Origin: Saccharothrix carnea
GTDB lineage: Bacteria > Actinomycetota > Actinomycetes > Mycobacteriales > Pseudonocardiaceae
Direction of reading: 5' to 3'
NCBI RefSeq assembly: GCF_003014735.1
Contig: NZ_PYAX01000003.1
Span: 186,001 to 250,000, forward strand
DNA length: 64,000 bases
The stretch's first letter is position 1, and every line of letters begins with the position of its first letter. Made by a program: the position numbers and the translations under genes. Under the pieces are notes generated by a model. That model was given only the letters and a program-made list of their open reading frames with translations. It made no database searches and was not told where the DNA came from. Shown piece by piece: positions 27,049 through 36,968 of the stretch.

Positions 27049-28035
27049 ATGGAGTTCCGACGCCTCGGCCGCAGTGGCCTGAACATCAGCGAGATCTCGT
27101 ACGGCAACTGGCTCACCCACGGATCCCAGGTCGAGGAGGACCAGGCGACGGCCTGCGTCCGGGCCGCGCTCGACGCGGGCATCACCACGTTCGACACCGC
27201 CGACGTCTACGCCAACACCAAGGCGGAGTCCGTGCTGGGCCGGGCGCTGGCCGGTCAGCGCCGCGAGTCGCTGGAGATCTTCACCAAGGTCTTCTGGCCG
27301 ACCGGCCCCGGCGGCCCGAACGACAAGGGCCTCGGCCGCAAGCACATCACGGAGTCGATCAACGGCTCGCTCAAGCGGCTGCAGACCGACTACGTCGACC
27401 TCTACCAGGCACACCGGTACGACAAGTCGGTGCCGCTGGAGGAGACGATGCTCGCCTTCGCCGACCTGGTGCGGCAGGGCAAGGTGCTCTACATCGGCGT
27501 CTCGGAGTGGAACGCCGAGCAGATCGCCCGCGGCGCGGCGCTCGCGCGTGAGCTGAACGTGCCGTTCATCTCCAACCAGCCGCAGTACTCGATGCTGTGG
27601 CGGGTCATCGAGTCGCAGGTCGTGCCGACCTCCGAGCGCGAGGGCATCAGCCAGATCGTCTGGTCGCCGATCGCCCAGGGCGTGCTGACCGGCAAGTACC
27701 TGCCCGGCCAGCCGCTGCCGGAGGGCTCGCGGGCGACCGACGAGACCGGCTCGAAGTTCATCCAGCGCTTCCTGCGCGACGAGGTGCTCACCAAGGTGCA
27801 GCAGCTCAAGCCGCTCGCCGAGGAGGCCGGTCTGTCGCTGGCCCAGCTCGCGGTCGCGTGGACGCTGCAGAACCCGAACGTGGCCAGCGCGATCATCGGT
27901 GCGTCCCGCCCCGAGCAGGTGCACGAGAACGTGAAGGCCGCCGGCGTGAAGCTGGACGCGGAGCTGCTGAAGAAGATCGACGACGTGCTCGAAGGCGTCG
28001 TGGAGACCGACCCGCGGTTCACCGTCACCCCCTGA
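27049..28035 (+). CDS. Aldo/keto reductase
   Basis: This 328-residue TIM-barrel oxidoreductase shows the full catalytic tetrad: Asp49 and Tyr54 in FDTADVYANT, Lys80 in EIFTKVFW and His122 in LYQAHRYD. The C-terminal AIIGASRPEQVHENVKA is the NADPH-binding end. It resembles the voltage-gated potassium channel beta-subunit branch of the family. The physiological carbonyl substrate is unknown. It stands alone between two non-related genes and ends with a clear hairpin. Confidence 0.92.
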   Translation: MEFRRLGRSGLNISEISYGNWLTHGSQVEEDQATACVRAALDAGITTFDTADVYANTKAESVLGRALAGQRRESLEIFTKVFWPTGPGGPNDKGLGRKHITESINGSLKRLQTDYVDLYQAHRYDKSVPLEETMLAFADLVRQGKVLYIGVSEWNAEQIARGAALARELNVPFISNQPQYSMLWRVIESQVVPTSEREGISQIVWSPIAQGVLTGKYLPGQPLPEGSRATDETGSKFIQRFLRDEVLTKVQQLKPLAEEAGLSLAQLAVAWTLQNPNVASAIIGASRPEQVHENVKAAGVKLDAELLKKIDDVLEGVVETDPRFTVTP

Positions 28036-28049
28036 CGCGCGTCAAGCTC

Positions 28050-28084
28050 GAAGGCCCCGCTCGGACGATCCGGGCGGGGCTTTC
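28050..28084 (+). terminator. Terminator after the aldo/keto reductase gene
   Basis: A 15-bp stem with two G-U pairs (28050-28064 and 28070-28084) and a 5-base loop follows the stop by 14 bases. Confidence 0.85.
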
Positions 28085-28128
28085 GCGTTCGACGGACATC
28101 CGCTCCCCGCCGGTTCACACTGGCGGGC

Positions 28129-29568
28129 GTGCAGGAACAGACCGACCGGCGCTCCGGTGACGTTCTCGTGGCCCGGGTGGTCCGGCTCGAGCCGACCGGG
28201 CAATCGCCCGCCTACACCGAGGCGTACAAGGAGCTCTACGAGCACGCACACGACCGGGCGCTGCTCTCCGACCCGGCCGGGAGCCGCTGGCTGGTGACGC
28301 TGACGGCGCACGCGAGCAGGGCGGTGCGGACGGTCGCGGTCAGCGCGCTCGCCGAGTTCCGCGATCCCGCACACCGGACGATCATGGTCGAGGCGCTGGC
28401 CGACCCCGAACCGAACGTGGTCGCGTCGGCCGTGCGCGGCCTCACGGCCGAGACCGTGCTGGAGGTCTTCGACCAGTTGGTCGAGCTGGCGAACCGGCCC
28501 GGACCGCCTTGGGCCTGGACGCGCCGCCACACCGCACAGCGGATCGCCGAGTCCCCGCACCCGCGGCGGCTGTCCGTGCTGGCCGACGCGTTGACCCACG
28601 CGGACCACGGCGGCGCGCACGACATCGCCCACGTGCTCGCTCGGGCCGGCGACACCCGCGTCGGCCCCGCGCTGATCGAGCACCTGCGCACCCGCACGAC
28701 CGACCGGAGCGCGGTCGCGCACGCGCTCGGTCAGCTGCGCATCGCCGACGCCACCGACGCGCTCATCAACGCACTCCACACGTCCGACGACGTGCTGACG
28801 ACGACCGCGCTGCAGGCACTCGACAAGATCGGCTCGGTCCAGGCGGCGCCGGACATCCGGTCGATGCTCGACCACCGGCACGGGCCCGTTCGCGAGGCCG
28901 CCCTGCTGGCGTTGTCGAAGATCGGCGGTCCGCTGCTCGTCCCCGCGGCCCTCGCCGCCACTGACGACGGCGACCCGACCGTCCGCGAACGCGCCATCCG
29001 GGTGCTGGCCGAACACGGTGACCGGCGCGCAGTCGGGCGTTTGGCGGCGGCGTGCGACGGTCGACACGTCCGCGTCGCGCTCACCGGACTCGTGCGGCTG
29101 GCCGATCCTTCGGTCACACCGACCCTGGCGGAGGTCCTGCTGACCACGACCGACCGGCGTGCCCGCAAGCTCGCCGGTCAAGCCCTCACCCGGATCGACG
29201 CACGGCCACAGCTGCACGTGTGGGGCCGGGACAGCGTCGTCCGCCGCGCCGTGATCTGGGTCGTCGGTCAACGCGCCGACGCACGTGACGCTCGCACGCT
29301 GACCAGGGCCTTGCGGGACGAGGACGAACTGGTCCGCGCCCGCGCCGCGGCGGCACTGGGTCGGCTGCCGGGCACCACAGCGCTCGCGCCGCTGACGGAA
29401 GCTCTGAAGGACCCCCGACCCCGGGTCCGCGCCAACGCCGCCACTGCCCTGGGCCGCACCGCGCCGGCCGACCTGCCCGAACGCCTGGCAGCCGCCCTGC
29501 GCGACCCGCACCCCGCCGTGCGATCCGCGGCCACCGCCGCCCTCCGACGACCGGCCGGCACCCGGTGA
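28129..29568 (+). CDS. HEAT-repeat protein
   Basis: The 479-residue soluble protein is built of about twelve helical HEAT/PBS-lyase-type repeats, recognisable by recurring units such as RTVAVSALAEFRDP, VREAALLALSKIGG, VRARAAAALGRLPG and VRANAATALGRTAP. Such scaffolds bind proteins or nucleic acids; no catalytic residues are visible and no partner can be inferred. GTG 28129 is preceded by CACACT seven bases upstream and no ribosome binding site. It is convergent with the 66-residue gene at 29583. Confidence 0.85.
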   Translation: MQEQTDRRSGDVLVARVVRLEPTGQSPAYTEAYKELYEHAHDRALLSDPAGSRWLVTLTAHASRAVRTVAVSALAEFRDPAHRTIMVEALADPEPNVVASAVRGLTAETVLEVFDQLVELANRPGPPWAWTRRHTAQRIAESPHPRRLSVLADALTHADHGGAHDIAHVLARAGDTRVGPALIEHLRTRTTDRSAVAHALGQLRIADATDALINALHTSDDVLTTTALQALDKIGSVQAAPDIRSMLDHRHGPVREAALLALSKIGGPLLVPAALAATDDGDPTVRERAIRVLAEHGDRRAVGRLAAACDGRHVRVALTGLVRLADPSVTPTLAEVLLTTTDRRARKLAGQALTRIDARPQLHVWGRDSVVRRAVIWVVGQRADARDARTLTRALRDEDELVRARAAAALGRLPGTTALAPLTEALKDPRPRVRANAATALGRTAPADLPERLAAALRDPHPAVRSAATAALRRPAGTR

Positions 29569-29582
29569 GCGGACCGCCGCGG

Positions 29583-29783
29583 CTAGTCGGCCGGTGCGAG
29601 CGACATCGGGCCGTACACCTCGGACTCGCTGCGCAGCAACGTCACCTGAGCGACGCCCGCCTCCCGCAGCTCGACCCACGCGGAGCCGAACCAGTCCTCG
29701 GCCGCGGTCTGGTCGGGGAACGCCAGGCGCGGCCCTTCGACCTCGTGCCCCTGCTCGTCCTGGTACCGCCACCGGTACTCCAT
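29583..29783 (-). CDS. Conserved hypothetical small protein
   Basis: This 66-residue protein, rich in aromatic residues, starts MEYRWRYQDEQGHEVEGPRL and contains QTAAEDWFGSAWVELREAG. It is typical of short conserved actinobacterial proteins of unknown function. Start and stop are clear, third positions are GC-rich, and it stands alone between the HEAT-repeat gene and the divergent cob operon. Confidence 0.75.
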   Translation of the reverse strand: MEYRWRYQDEQGHEVEGPRLAFPDQTAAEDWFGSAWVELREAGVAQVTLLRSESEVYGPMSLAPAD

Positions 29784-29861
29784 GACGGACCTCCTCGCGC
29801 TGCGCCGTACGGGTAACGTTCCGGGTCAGGCTATGTCGTCACGGAACGGTTGGGGTGCGGT

Positions 29862-30419
29862 GTGACGCGTCGGACACTGGTGCTCGGCGGCGCGCGTTCG
29901 GGCAAGTCCGCGCACGCCGAAGGCCTGCTCACCGAGGACGTCGTGACCTACGTCGCCACCGCCCGCCGCTACCCCGACGACGCCGACTGGGACCTGCGGA
30001 TCGCCCAGCACGTCGCCCGCCGCCCCACCTCGTGGACCACGGTGGAGGCACCCGCGCCGAACGACCTGATCGCCCTGCTCACCGCCACCAGCGAGACCGA
30101 TCCCCCGATCCTGGTGGACGACGTGGCCACCTGGCTCAACGGCGTGCTGGACGACGCGGGCGCCTGGGAGGGCCACGGCATCGGCCAGGTGGAGGACGAG
30201 TGCGCGGCGCTGGTCCGAGCGGTCGACCTGACCCGCGCCCGACTGGTCCTGGTCTCGGCGGAGGTCGGCCTGGGCGTGGTGCCCAGCACCCACTCTGGCA
30301 GGCTCTTCCGCGATCACCTCGGCTCGCTCAACGCGCGGCTGGCCGAGGTCTGCGACGAGGTGCTGCTGGTCGTCGCCGGAATCCCACTGCGACTGCGCGA
30401 ACCCGGAGGTAGTCGGTGA
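29862..30419 (+). CDS. cobU: Adenosylcobinamide kinase / adenosylcobinamide-phosphate guanylyltransferase
   Basis: This 185-residue bifunctional enzyme has the P-loop [12 protein letters not shown] at the N-terminus, [25 protein letters not shown] and [24 protein letters not shown], all hallmarks of CobU/CobP. It phosphorylates adenosylcobinamide and then attaches GMP, in nucleotide-loop assembly of cobalamin. GTG 29862 gives a standard length; an in-frame GTG at 29850 is possible. It is the first gene of cobU-cobT-cobS, overlapping cobT by four bases (GTGA). No B12 riboswitch is seen upstream. Confidence 0.94.
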   Translation: MTRRTLVLGGARSGKSAHAEGLLTEDVVTYVATARRYPDDADWDLRIAQHVARRPTSWTTVEAPAPNDLIALLTATSETDPPILVDDVATWLNGVLDDAGAWEGHGIGQVEDECAALVRAVDLTRARLVLVSAEVGLGVVPSTHSGRLFRDHLGSLNARLAEVCDEVLLVVAGIPLRLREPGGSR

Positions 30420-31453
30420 CCATCGAGTTCCCAGCCATCGAGCCGCCGAGCGAGCGGGTGCGCACCGAGGCGCTGGCCAGGCACGGCGTGCTCACCAAGC
30501 CGGTCGGCTCACTGGGCAGGCTGGAGGAGCTCGGCGCGTGGGTGGCGGCCTGCCAGGGCGAGTGCCCGCCCAAGCCGTTCACCCGGCCCCGCGTGGTCGT
30601 CTTCGCGGGCGACCACGGTGTCGCCCAGCACGGCGTCTCGGCGTACCCGTCCGAGGTCACCGGCCAGATGGTGGCGAACTTCCTGGCCGGCGGCGCCGCG
30701 GTGAACGTCCTGGCCAACGTGGCGGGCGCGACGGTCCGCGTGGTCGACGTGGCCGTCGACTCGGACACCGCGGTGGGCGAGTTCAAGGTCCGCCGCGGCT
30801 CCGGCTCGATCGACCGCGAGGACGCGCTCACCCACGAAGAGGCCGAGAAGGCGATCGGGATCGGCCGCAAGCTCGTGGACGACGAGGTGGACGGCGGCGC
30901 GGACCTGCTCATCGCCGGTGACATGGGCATCGGCAACACCACCCCGGCCGCGGTCCTGATCGCGGCCCTCACGGGCTCCGAGCCGGTGGCCGTGGTCGGC
31001 CGCGGCACGGGCATCGACGACCAGGGCTGGATGCGCAAGACCGCCGCCATCCGGGACGCCCTGCGCCGCGCCCGCCCCGTGATCAACGACCCGGTGGCCC
31101 TGCTCGCCACCGCGTCGGGCGCCGACCTCGCCGCCATGGCCGGTTTCCTGGCGCAGGCGGCCGTGCGCAAGACCCCCGTGATCCTCGACGGCGTGGTGGT
31201 CGGCGCGGCGGCCGTCGTCGCCGAGGAACTGGCACCGGGCGCCCGTGACTGGTGGGTGGCGGGCCACCGCTCGGTCGAGCCCGCGCACACGTTGGCCCTG
31301 GGGCACCTGAGCCTGGAACCGCTGCTGGAGTTCGACATGCGGTTGGGCGAGGGCTCCGGCGCGGTGGCGGCCCTCCCCCTGGTCGTGATGGCGACCCGCA
31401 TCCTGGCCGAGATGGCGACCTTCGACAGCGCGGGCATCTCCGGACCCGCCTGA
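30416..31453 (+). CDS. cobT: Nicotinate-nucleotide--dimethylbenzimidazole phosphoribosyltransferase
   Basis: This 345-residue enzyme activates 5,6-dimethylbenzimidazole to alpha-ribazole phosphate for the lower ligand of cobalamin. It shows [49 protein letters not shown] and the C-terminal catalytic glutamate in RLGEGSGA (Glu312). Its GTG overlaps the cobU stop, and its TGA shares one base with the cobS ATG, so the three genes are translationally coupled. Confidence 0.96.
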   Translation: MTIEFPAIEPPSERVRTEALARHGVLTKPVGSLGRLEELGAWVAACQGECPPKPFTRPRVVVFAGDHGVAQHGVSAYPSEVTGQMVANFLAGGAAVNVLANVAGATVRVVDVAVDSDTAVGEFKVRRGSGSIDREDALTHEEAEKAIGIGRKLVDDEVDGGADLLIAGDMGIGNTTPAAVLIAALTGSEPVAVVGRGTGIDDQGWMRKTAAIRDALRRARPVINDPVALLATASGADLAAMAGFLAQAAVRKTPVILDGVVVGAAAVVAEELAPGARDWWVAGHRSVEPAHTLALGHLSLEPLLEFDMRLGEGSGAVAALPLVVMATRILAEMATFDSAGISGPA

Positions 31454-32157
31454 TGCGCCTGGCGTTGTCGTGGCTGACGGTGCTGCCCGTCCGCGTCGGC
31501 TCCGACGAGGTCGACGCGCGGGCGGCACGACGGGCCATCGCCTTCGCGCCCTTCGTCGGCCTGCTGCTGGGTGCGGCGGCCGCGGCCCTGCTCCTGCTGC
31601 CGCTGCCCGACCTGGTGGCCGGTTTCCTCATCGTCGGCTTCCTGGCCCTGGCCACCCGGGGCATGCACCTGGACGGCCTGGCCGACACCGCGGACGGCCT
31701 GGGCTGCTACGGGCCGCCGGAACGGGCGCTCGCGGTGATGAAGGACGGCGGCGCGGGCCCGTTCGCGGTGGTCGCGCTCATCGTCGTGCTGGGCGCGGAG
31801 GCCGCCGCCTTCCCCGCCGTCGACTGGCCCGCGGTGCTCCTGGCGCTGACCGCCGGCCGGGCCGCGTTCGTGCTGTGCTGCCTGCGCGGCGTACCGGCCG
31901 CCCGTCCCGAGGGCCTGGGCGCGCTGGTAGCGGGCACCCAGCCGCCGTGGGTCGCGGTGGTCTGGTGGGTGGCCCTGGTGGTGGCCGGGTTCTTCGTGCA
32001 CCCGTGGCACGGTCCACTGGCCGTCGTCCTGGCCGCGGCCCTGGTCCTGCTCCTGATCAGGCACACGCGCAAGCGGTTCGGCGGGATCACCGGCGACGTC
32101 CTGGGCGCCGCCTGCGAGACCGCCACCGTCACCGTCCTGGCCGTCACCGCGCTCTGA
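31453..32157 (+). CDS. cobS: Adenosylcobinamide-GDP ribazoletransferase (cobalamin synthase)
   Basis: The 234-residue polytopic membrane protein joins adenosylcobinamide-GDP with alpha-ribazole (phosphate), the last assembly step. It has the diagnostic acidic motif GMHLDGLADTADGLGCYG between helices, and ITGDVLGAACETATVTV near the C-terminus. ATG 31453 overlaps the cobT stop (TGATG). Confidence 0.94.
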   Translation: MRLALSWLTVLPVRVGSDEVDARAARRAIAFAPFVGLLLGAAAAALLLLPLPDLVAGFLIVGFLALATRGMHLDGLADTADGLGCYGPPERALAVMKDGGAGPFAVVALIVVLGAEAAAFPAVDWPAVLLALTAGRAAFVLCCLRGVPAARPEGLGALVAGTQPPWVAVVWWVALVVAGFFVHPWHGPLAVVLAAALVLLLIRHTRKRFGGITGDVLGAACETATVTVLAVTAL

Positions 32158-32158
32158 C

Positions 32159-32202
32159 CGGTGCGCGATCCGCCGCCCCGCGGGACAACGGATCGCGCAC
32201 CG
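32159..32202. terminator. Bidirectional terminator between cobS and ilvE
   Basis: A perfect 14-bp inverted repeat (32159-32172 and 32189-32202) with a 16-base spacer separates the convergent genes. Confidence 0.75.
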
Positions 32203-32215
32203 CGGCCGTGAACCT

Positions 32216-33316
32216 CTAGTCGATCCTGGTCATCCAGCCGTGCGGGTCGGTGACCAGGCCCTGCTGGATGCCGGTCAGGTGGTTGCGCAGCTTCATCGTC
32301 ACCTCGCCGGTGCGACCGCCCGAGACGGAGAACTCGCCCTCCGCGTGCTTCACGTGCCCGACCGGCGTGATCACCGCCGCCGTGCCGCACGCGAACACCT
32401 CGGTCAGCTCACCCGACTCGGCCTTCTTCTCCCACTCCTCGGTGGAGATCCGCCGCTCCTCGACCGCGTAGCCGAAATCGGCCGCCAGCCGCAGCAGCGA
32501 GGCACGCGTGATGCCGGGCAGCAGCGCACCGGACAGCTCCGGCGTCACCACGCGGACGTCGTCACCCGAACCGAGGACGAAGAACAGGTTCATCCCGCCC
32601 ATCTCCTCGACCCAGCGCCGCTCCACCGCGTCCAGCCACACGACCTGGTCGCAGCCCTGCTCGGCGGCCTGCGCCTGCGCCACCAAGGACGCCGCGTAGT
32701 TGCCCGCGAACTTCGCCGCACCGGTCCCGCCGGGCGCCGCGCGCACGTACTCCGTCGACAGCCACACCGTCACCGGCTTCAACCCGCCCGTGAAGTACGA
32801 CCCGGCGGGCGAGGCGATGAGCACGTACAGGTACTCCTTCGCCGGCCGCACGCCCAGGCCCTTCTCCGTGGAGAACAGGTAGGGCCGCAGGTACAGCGAC
32901 TCCTCGGCGATGGCGGGCACCCACCGCTCGTCCACGGCCAGCAACTCCCGGATCGAACCCAGGAACAGCTCGTCGGGCAGTTCGGGCATCGCCAGGCGGC
33001 GTGCCGACGCGCGGAAGCGCTCGGCGTTCGCCTCGGGGCGGAAGGACGCGATCGATCCGTCGGGCTGGCGGTAGGCCTTGAGCCCTTCGAAGATCGCCTG
33101 GCCGTAGTGCAGCACCATGGCCGCCGGGTCCAGCTCCAGCGAGTGGTAGGGCTCGACGACGGCGTCGTGCCAGCCCTGCTCCTGGTTCCAGCGGATCGTC
33201 ACCATGTGGTCGGTGAAGTGCTGCCCGAAGCCCGGCTTGGCGAGTACCTCCGCAACGCGCTCCGGGGTCGCCGGCTGCGGGTTGGGGGTCCGGGTGAAAG
33301 GCAACGCGGTCGTCAT
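32216..33316 (-). CDS. ilvE: Branched-chain amino acid aminotransferase
   Basis: This 366-residue fold-IV PLP enzyme interconverts leucine, isoleucine and valine with their 2-oxoacids. The PLP lysine is Lys202 in [27 protein letters not shown] and [10 protein letters not shown] are further family signatures, and [12 protein letters not shown] is the phosphate-binding loop. Start ATG 33316. It corresponds to Rv2210c in the syntenic series. Confidence 0.96.
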   Translation of the reverse strand: MTTALPFTRTPNPQPATPERVAEVLAKPGFGQHFTDHMVTIRWNQEQGWHDAVVEPYHSLELDPAAMVLHYGQAIFEGLKAYRQPDGSIASFRPEANAERFRASARRLAMPELPDELFLGSIRELLAVDERWVPAIAEESLYLRPYLFSTEKGLGVRPAKEYLYVLIASPAGSYFTGGLKPVTVWLSTEYVRAAPGGTGAAKFAGNYAASLVAQAQAAEQGCDQVVWLDAVERRWVEEMGGMNLFFVLGSGDDVRVVTPELSGALLPGITRASLLRLAADFGYAVEERRISTEEWEKKAESGELTEVFACGTAAVITPVGHVKHAEGEFSVSGGRTGEVTMKLRNHLTGIQQGLVTDPHGWMTRID

Positions 33317-33391
33317 GTCAGCACGATAGCCGCCACTGGGACGTCAGAAAATCGTCGTCCCGATGCTCGGACGTCCGACCATCCGTCCGGG

Positions 33392-34603
33392 TCAGCCGAC
33401 CGGTTGCCGCACACCACCCAGCGCGAGCAGGCCGGTACCGAGCGCGATCCCCACGCCGGTGATGACCAACGCCGTCGCGGGCGCGCTCATCGCCAGCAAC
33501 ACCGACAGCCCCAGCCCCAGGCACGCCGTCCGCATCGGCCACGTGCGTTCTTCCTGGAGCAACACCCGCGCCGAGGCGTTGGTGAAGCCGTAGTAGAACG
33601 CCGTGCCGCACGCGCCCACCGCCAACGCCGTCGAGGGCGGCAGCGCCACCACCGCGACGACCGCCGGCCCCGCGCTCAGGACCTCCAGCGGCCAGCCCGC
33701 CCGGATCCGCGGCAGATCACCCGTTTCGGTCATCCCGACCAGCGTCCGCCGGGCCGACGCGAGCACGAAGAACAGCGTCGACACCGCCGCGACCGCCGCG
33801 CCGAGGCCGAGCACCGGCAGCAGCCACCGCCCATCGGCGACGATCAACGCGTCCCGCAGCGGCGCGGGCGACAACGCCAACCGAGCCGACCCGAGCTGCC
33901 GCAGCACGGCCGCGCCGACCCCGATCGCCACCAGCAGCACGACCCCGATCACCACCGGCACCGCGAAGTGCAGCACCCGGGCGGAGAACACCTGCTCGCC
34001 CGCGTCACGGCGAGGAGCGGTGATCCGCTCGAACCCGAGGAACGCCGCGAACAACAGCATCGACGCGCCCATGACACCGTCGAACCCGGGCCCGTCGCCG
34101 GTCACCGCGGGGTTTTCCGGCGGCGCGACCGAGAAGCAGACCAGCACCACCAGCACGAGCACGCCGAGCACCACGCCCGCGGCCGCCGCGCTCAGCCCGG
34201 CGCCCCACCGGACCCCGGCCGCGCCCAACCCGGCCGTCACCACGATCAGCCCCACGGCCGCCGCCACCCGGTGCTCCGGGACCACGTACGCCCCGAACGC
34301 GCCCGCCAGCGCCGCGGCCATCCCCGCTCTGCCGATCAGGTGCGCACTGCCGCCGATGCGCGCGGGCCAGGACCCGAGCTGGTAGCGGATGTACGCGTAG
34401 CCGCCGGGGGCGTCGGGGTACGCGCGGTGCTGGTCCGCGGTGGAGAACGCGCAGCACAACGCCGTCACCGCGGCTAAGACCAGACCGGGGAGGAACCACG
34501 GGCCCGCGATCGCGGCGGCAGGGGCGAAACCGGTGAACACACCGGCACCCAGTGTCGCGCCGAGAGCGAGCGCCACGGCCCCGGCACGGGGCGTGATTGT
34601 CAC
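33392..34603 (-). CDS. APC-family amino-acid permease-like transporter
   Basis: This roughly 403-residue protein has about twelve hydrophobic helices. GATLGAGVFTGFAPAAA in helix 1 is the unwound substrate-binding motif of the APC superfamily, and PDAPGGYAYIRYQLG fits the helix 2-3 region. Substrate is unknown. I place the start at GTG 34603; a TTG at 34624 extends the frame by seven residues. No ribosome binding site is clear. It is divergent from pepA. Confidence 0.82.
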   Translation of the reverse strand: MTITPRAGAVALALGATLGAGVFTGFAPAAAIAGPWFLPGLVLAAVTALCCAFSTADQHRAYPDAPGGYAYIRYQLGSWPARIGGSAHLIGRAGMAAALAGAFGAYVVPEHRVAAAVGLIVVTAGLGAAGVRWGAGLSAAAAGVVLGVLVLVVLVCFSVAPPENPAVTGDGPGFDGVMGASMLLFAAFLGFERITAPRRDAGEQVFSARVLHFAVPVVIGVVLLVAIGVGAAVLRQLGSARLALSPAPLRDALIVADGRWLLPVLGLGAAVAAVSTLFFVLASARRTLVGMTETGDLPRIRAGWPLEVLSAGPAVVAVVALPPSTALAVGACGTAFYYGFTNASARVLLQEERTWPMRTACLGLGLSVLLAMSAPATALVITGVGIALGTGLLALGGVRQPVG

Positions 34604-34798
34604 CGCTACACGGTCCCATATCAACTAGGTGACGACTAACGCCCGGCCGGACGACCCCCATTCGTGTTAATTGTTACTCAACGCAATCGAAGGTGCGGCC
34701 GTCCCGAGTGTGAACGCGACCTTTAGCATTCGTCACGATCCACCACCATCCCGCCGCACGACCAGGAAGCGCCGGGAGGACCCCGTCAAGGAGCCGCA

Positions 34799-36295
34799 GT
34801 GACCGCGCCGAAGCTGGCCATCACCGACAGTGACCCGAGCAGCACCACCGCCGACGCCGTTGTGGTGGGCACAGTCCAGGGACCGGACGGCCTCGCCCTC
34901 GCCGCCGGCTCCGAGGCGGTGAACGCCGCGTTCGACGGCGCGCTGCTCGACGTGCTCGACGCAGTCGGCGCGAGCGGCAAGGCCGACGAGGTCGTCACCG
35001 TGCCCACGCTCGGCAAGCTCGGCGCGCGCGTCGTGCTCGCCGTGGGCCTGGGCAAGCCCGCCGACGACGGCTCGGTGACCGAGGACCAGGTGCGCCGCGC
35101 GTCCGGCGCCGCCGCCCGCGCGCTGGGCGGCCGCAAGCGCGCCGTCACCACGCTGTCCGCGCTGCACCTCGGCCCCGCCGTCGAGGGCACCGTGCTGGGC
35201 GCGTACTCGTTCACCGCCTACAAGTCGAACAAGGGCGACGGCCCGGTCGCGCGCGTCGACCTGGTCGCGCCGGCCGAGGGCAACATCCGGGCGCACCGCG
35301 CGACGCTCAAGGCGTCCACCGCGATCGCCGAGGCCGTCACCGCGACCCGCGACCTGGTCAACACCCCGCCGAACGACCTGTTCCCGGCGTCGTTCGCGGA
35401 TCGGGCCGCCGCCCTGGCCAAGGCCGAAGGGCTCGAGGTCGAGGTCCTGGACGAGAAGGCGCTGCGCAAGCAGGGCTTCGGCGGCATCCTCGGCGTCGGC
35501 GGCGGCTCCAGCCGTCCGCCGCGCCTGGTGCGCATCACCTACCGCGGCCCGAAGGCGGGCAAGAAGGTCGCGCTGGTCGGCAAGGGCATCACGTTCGACA
35601 CCGGCGGCATCTCGATCAAGCCGGCCGCGGGCATGGACGAGATGACCTCGGACATGGGCGGCGCGGCGGCCGTGATCGCCACCGTCGTGCTGGCCGCGAA
35701 GCTGAAGTACCCGCTGGAGGTCACCGCGTGGGCGCCGATGGCGGAGAACATGCCTTCGGGCACCGCCTACCGGCCCGGTGACGTGCTGACCATGTACGGC
35801 GGCAAGACCGTCGAGGTGCTCAACACCGACGCCGAGGGCAGGCTCATCCTGTCCGACGCGATCGTGCGCGCCTGCGAGGACGCCCCGGACTACCTGATCG
35901 AGACGTCCACGCTGACCGGCGCGCAGGTCGTGTCGCTGGGCAAGCGGACGGCCGGCGTGATGGGCACCGAGGACTTCCGCGACCGGGTGGCCGCGATCGG
36001 GCGCGCGGTCGGCGAGCAGGCGTGGGCCATGCCGCTGCCGGACGAGCTGCGCGGCGACCTGGACTCGAAGGTGGCCGACATCGCGAACGTGGCCGGGCAC
36101 CGGTTCGGCGGGATGCTCGCGGCGGGCGTGTTCCTGCGCGAGTTCGTGGCCGAGGGCGTGACGTGGGCGCACATCGACGTGGCCGGGCCGTCGTTCCACA
36201 CCGGTGCGCCGTACGGGTACACCACCAAGGGCGGCACCGGCGTTCCGGTGCGCACCCTGGCGGCGGTGCTCGCGGACATCGCGGCGAACGGCTGA
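34799..36295 (+). CDS. pepA: Leucyl aminopeptidase (M17)
   Basis: This 498-residue M17 aminopeptidase has the metal- and substrate-binding blocks [15 protein letters not shown] and the signature [14 protein letters not shown], with the later HIDVAGPSF at the C-terminus. It removes N-terminal residues from peptides in the cytoplasm and depends on two metal ions. GTG 34799 has AAGGAG five bases upstream. It takes the place of mycobacterial pepB (Rv2213). Confidence 0.95.
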   Translation: MTAPKLAITDSDPSSTTADAVVVGTVQGPDGLALAAGSEAVNAAFDGALLDVLDAVGASGKADEVVTVPTLGKLGARVVLAVGLGKPADDGSVTEDQVRRASGAAARALGGRKRAVTTLSALHLGPAVEGTVLGAYSFTAYKSNKGDGPVARVDLVAPAEGNIRAHRATLKASTAIAEAVTATRDLVNTPPNDLFPASFADRAAALAKAEGLEVEVLDEKALRKQGFGGILGVGGGSSRPPRLVRITYRGPKAGKKVALVGKGITFDTGGISIKPAAGMDEMTSDMGGAAAVIATVVLAAKLKYPLEVTAWAPMAENMPSGTAYRPGDVLTMYGGKTVEVLNTDAEGRLILSDAIVRACEDAPDYLIETSTLTGAQVVSLGKRTAGVMGTEDFRDRVAAIGRAVGEQAWAMPLPDELRGDLDSKVADIANVAGHRFGGMLAAGVFLREFVAEGVTWAHIDVAGPSFHTGAPYGYTTKGGTGVPVRTLAAVLADIAANG

Positions 36296-36310
36296 TCCCC
36301 GGCCTCCCGC

Positions 36311-36919
36311 TCAGTTCGCCACGCTGATCGCCTGGCGGGCGGTTCCCGGGTCGGCCGCGCAGCGCAGCACCAGCGCCGCCAGGTCGGCCCGGGACACCCG
36401 CATGCCCCCGCGCACGTTGGTGTCCACCGCCGTGCGGTAGGCGTCCGTGCGCGGCCCGTCCGTCAGCTGCGGCGGGCGGACGATCGTCCACTCCAGACCG
36501 CTCGCGCGCACGACGTCCTCCATCCGCGCCATGTCCGCCCACGGGTGCTTGAGCACCTGCCGCAGGATCGGCTTGACCAGGTAGCGGCTGACCGGGTCGT
36601 CCCCGTCGACCACCATGCCGCTGTTGCTGACCACGACCAGCCGGCGGACGCCGTGCGCCTTCATCGCCAGGATCACCGACCTGGTGCTGTCGGTCTGCAC
36701 GGACGTCGGCTTGCGCACCGCGCGCGAGCCGATGGCCGAGACGACGGCGTCCGCACCGGCGAGGTGCGGGCCGATCGAGTCCGGGTCCATCACGTCGGCC
36801 GCGGTGTCGCGGCCGTTGCGCGTGCGCACGATCGCGGTGACGTCGTGGCCCGCTTCCCGGGCCAGCTCGACGATCTTCGTCCCGGTACCGCCGCTCGCTC
36901 CCAGAACCGTGATGCGCAT
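36311..36919 (-). CDS. NAD(P)-binding oxidoreductase (atypical SDR, NmrA-like)
   Basis: The 202-residue protein has an N-terminal dinucleotide motif TVLGASGGTGTKIVELA and the sequence VVSAIGSRAV, then RRLVVVSNSGMV and WTIVRPPQLTDGPRT, which are typical of NmrA/BVR-B-type atypical short-chain dehydrogenases. No canonical YxxxK is seen. It is divergent from a TetR regulator with a palindrome between them, which implies that regulator controls it. Confidence 0.85.
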   Translation of the reverse strand: MRITVLGASGGTGTKIVELAREAGHDVTAIVRTRNGRDTAADVMDPDSIGPHLAGADAVVSAIGSRAVRKPTSVQTDSTRSVILAMKAHGVRRLVVVSNSGMVVDGDDPVSRYLVKPILRQVLKHPWADMARMEDVVRASGLEWTIVRPPQLTDGPRTDAYRTAVDTNVRGGMRVSRADLAALVLRCAADPGTARQAISVAN

Positions 36920-36932
36920 GGGTCCGCCCTTC

Positions 36933-36962
36933 GGTTGGTGAGTACTTACTAACCACTAGGGT
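36933..36962. promoter_or_regulatory. TetR operator and overlapping promoter
   Basis: A 22-base near-palindrome centred on AGTACT (36933-36954; 9 of 11 pairs) lies between the divergent SDR and TetR genes. TAGGGT at 36957-36962 is six bases before the TetR ATG, so the operator abuts the -10 of a probably leaderless autoregulated promoter. Confidence 0.65.
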
Positions 36963-36968
36963 AGCCCC

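Noticed and set aside
29784..29861. B12 riboswitch before cobU
   Set aside because: The gap is too short and lacks the B12-box core; nothing supports it.
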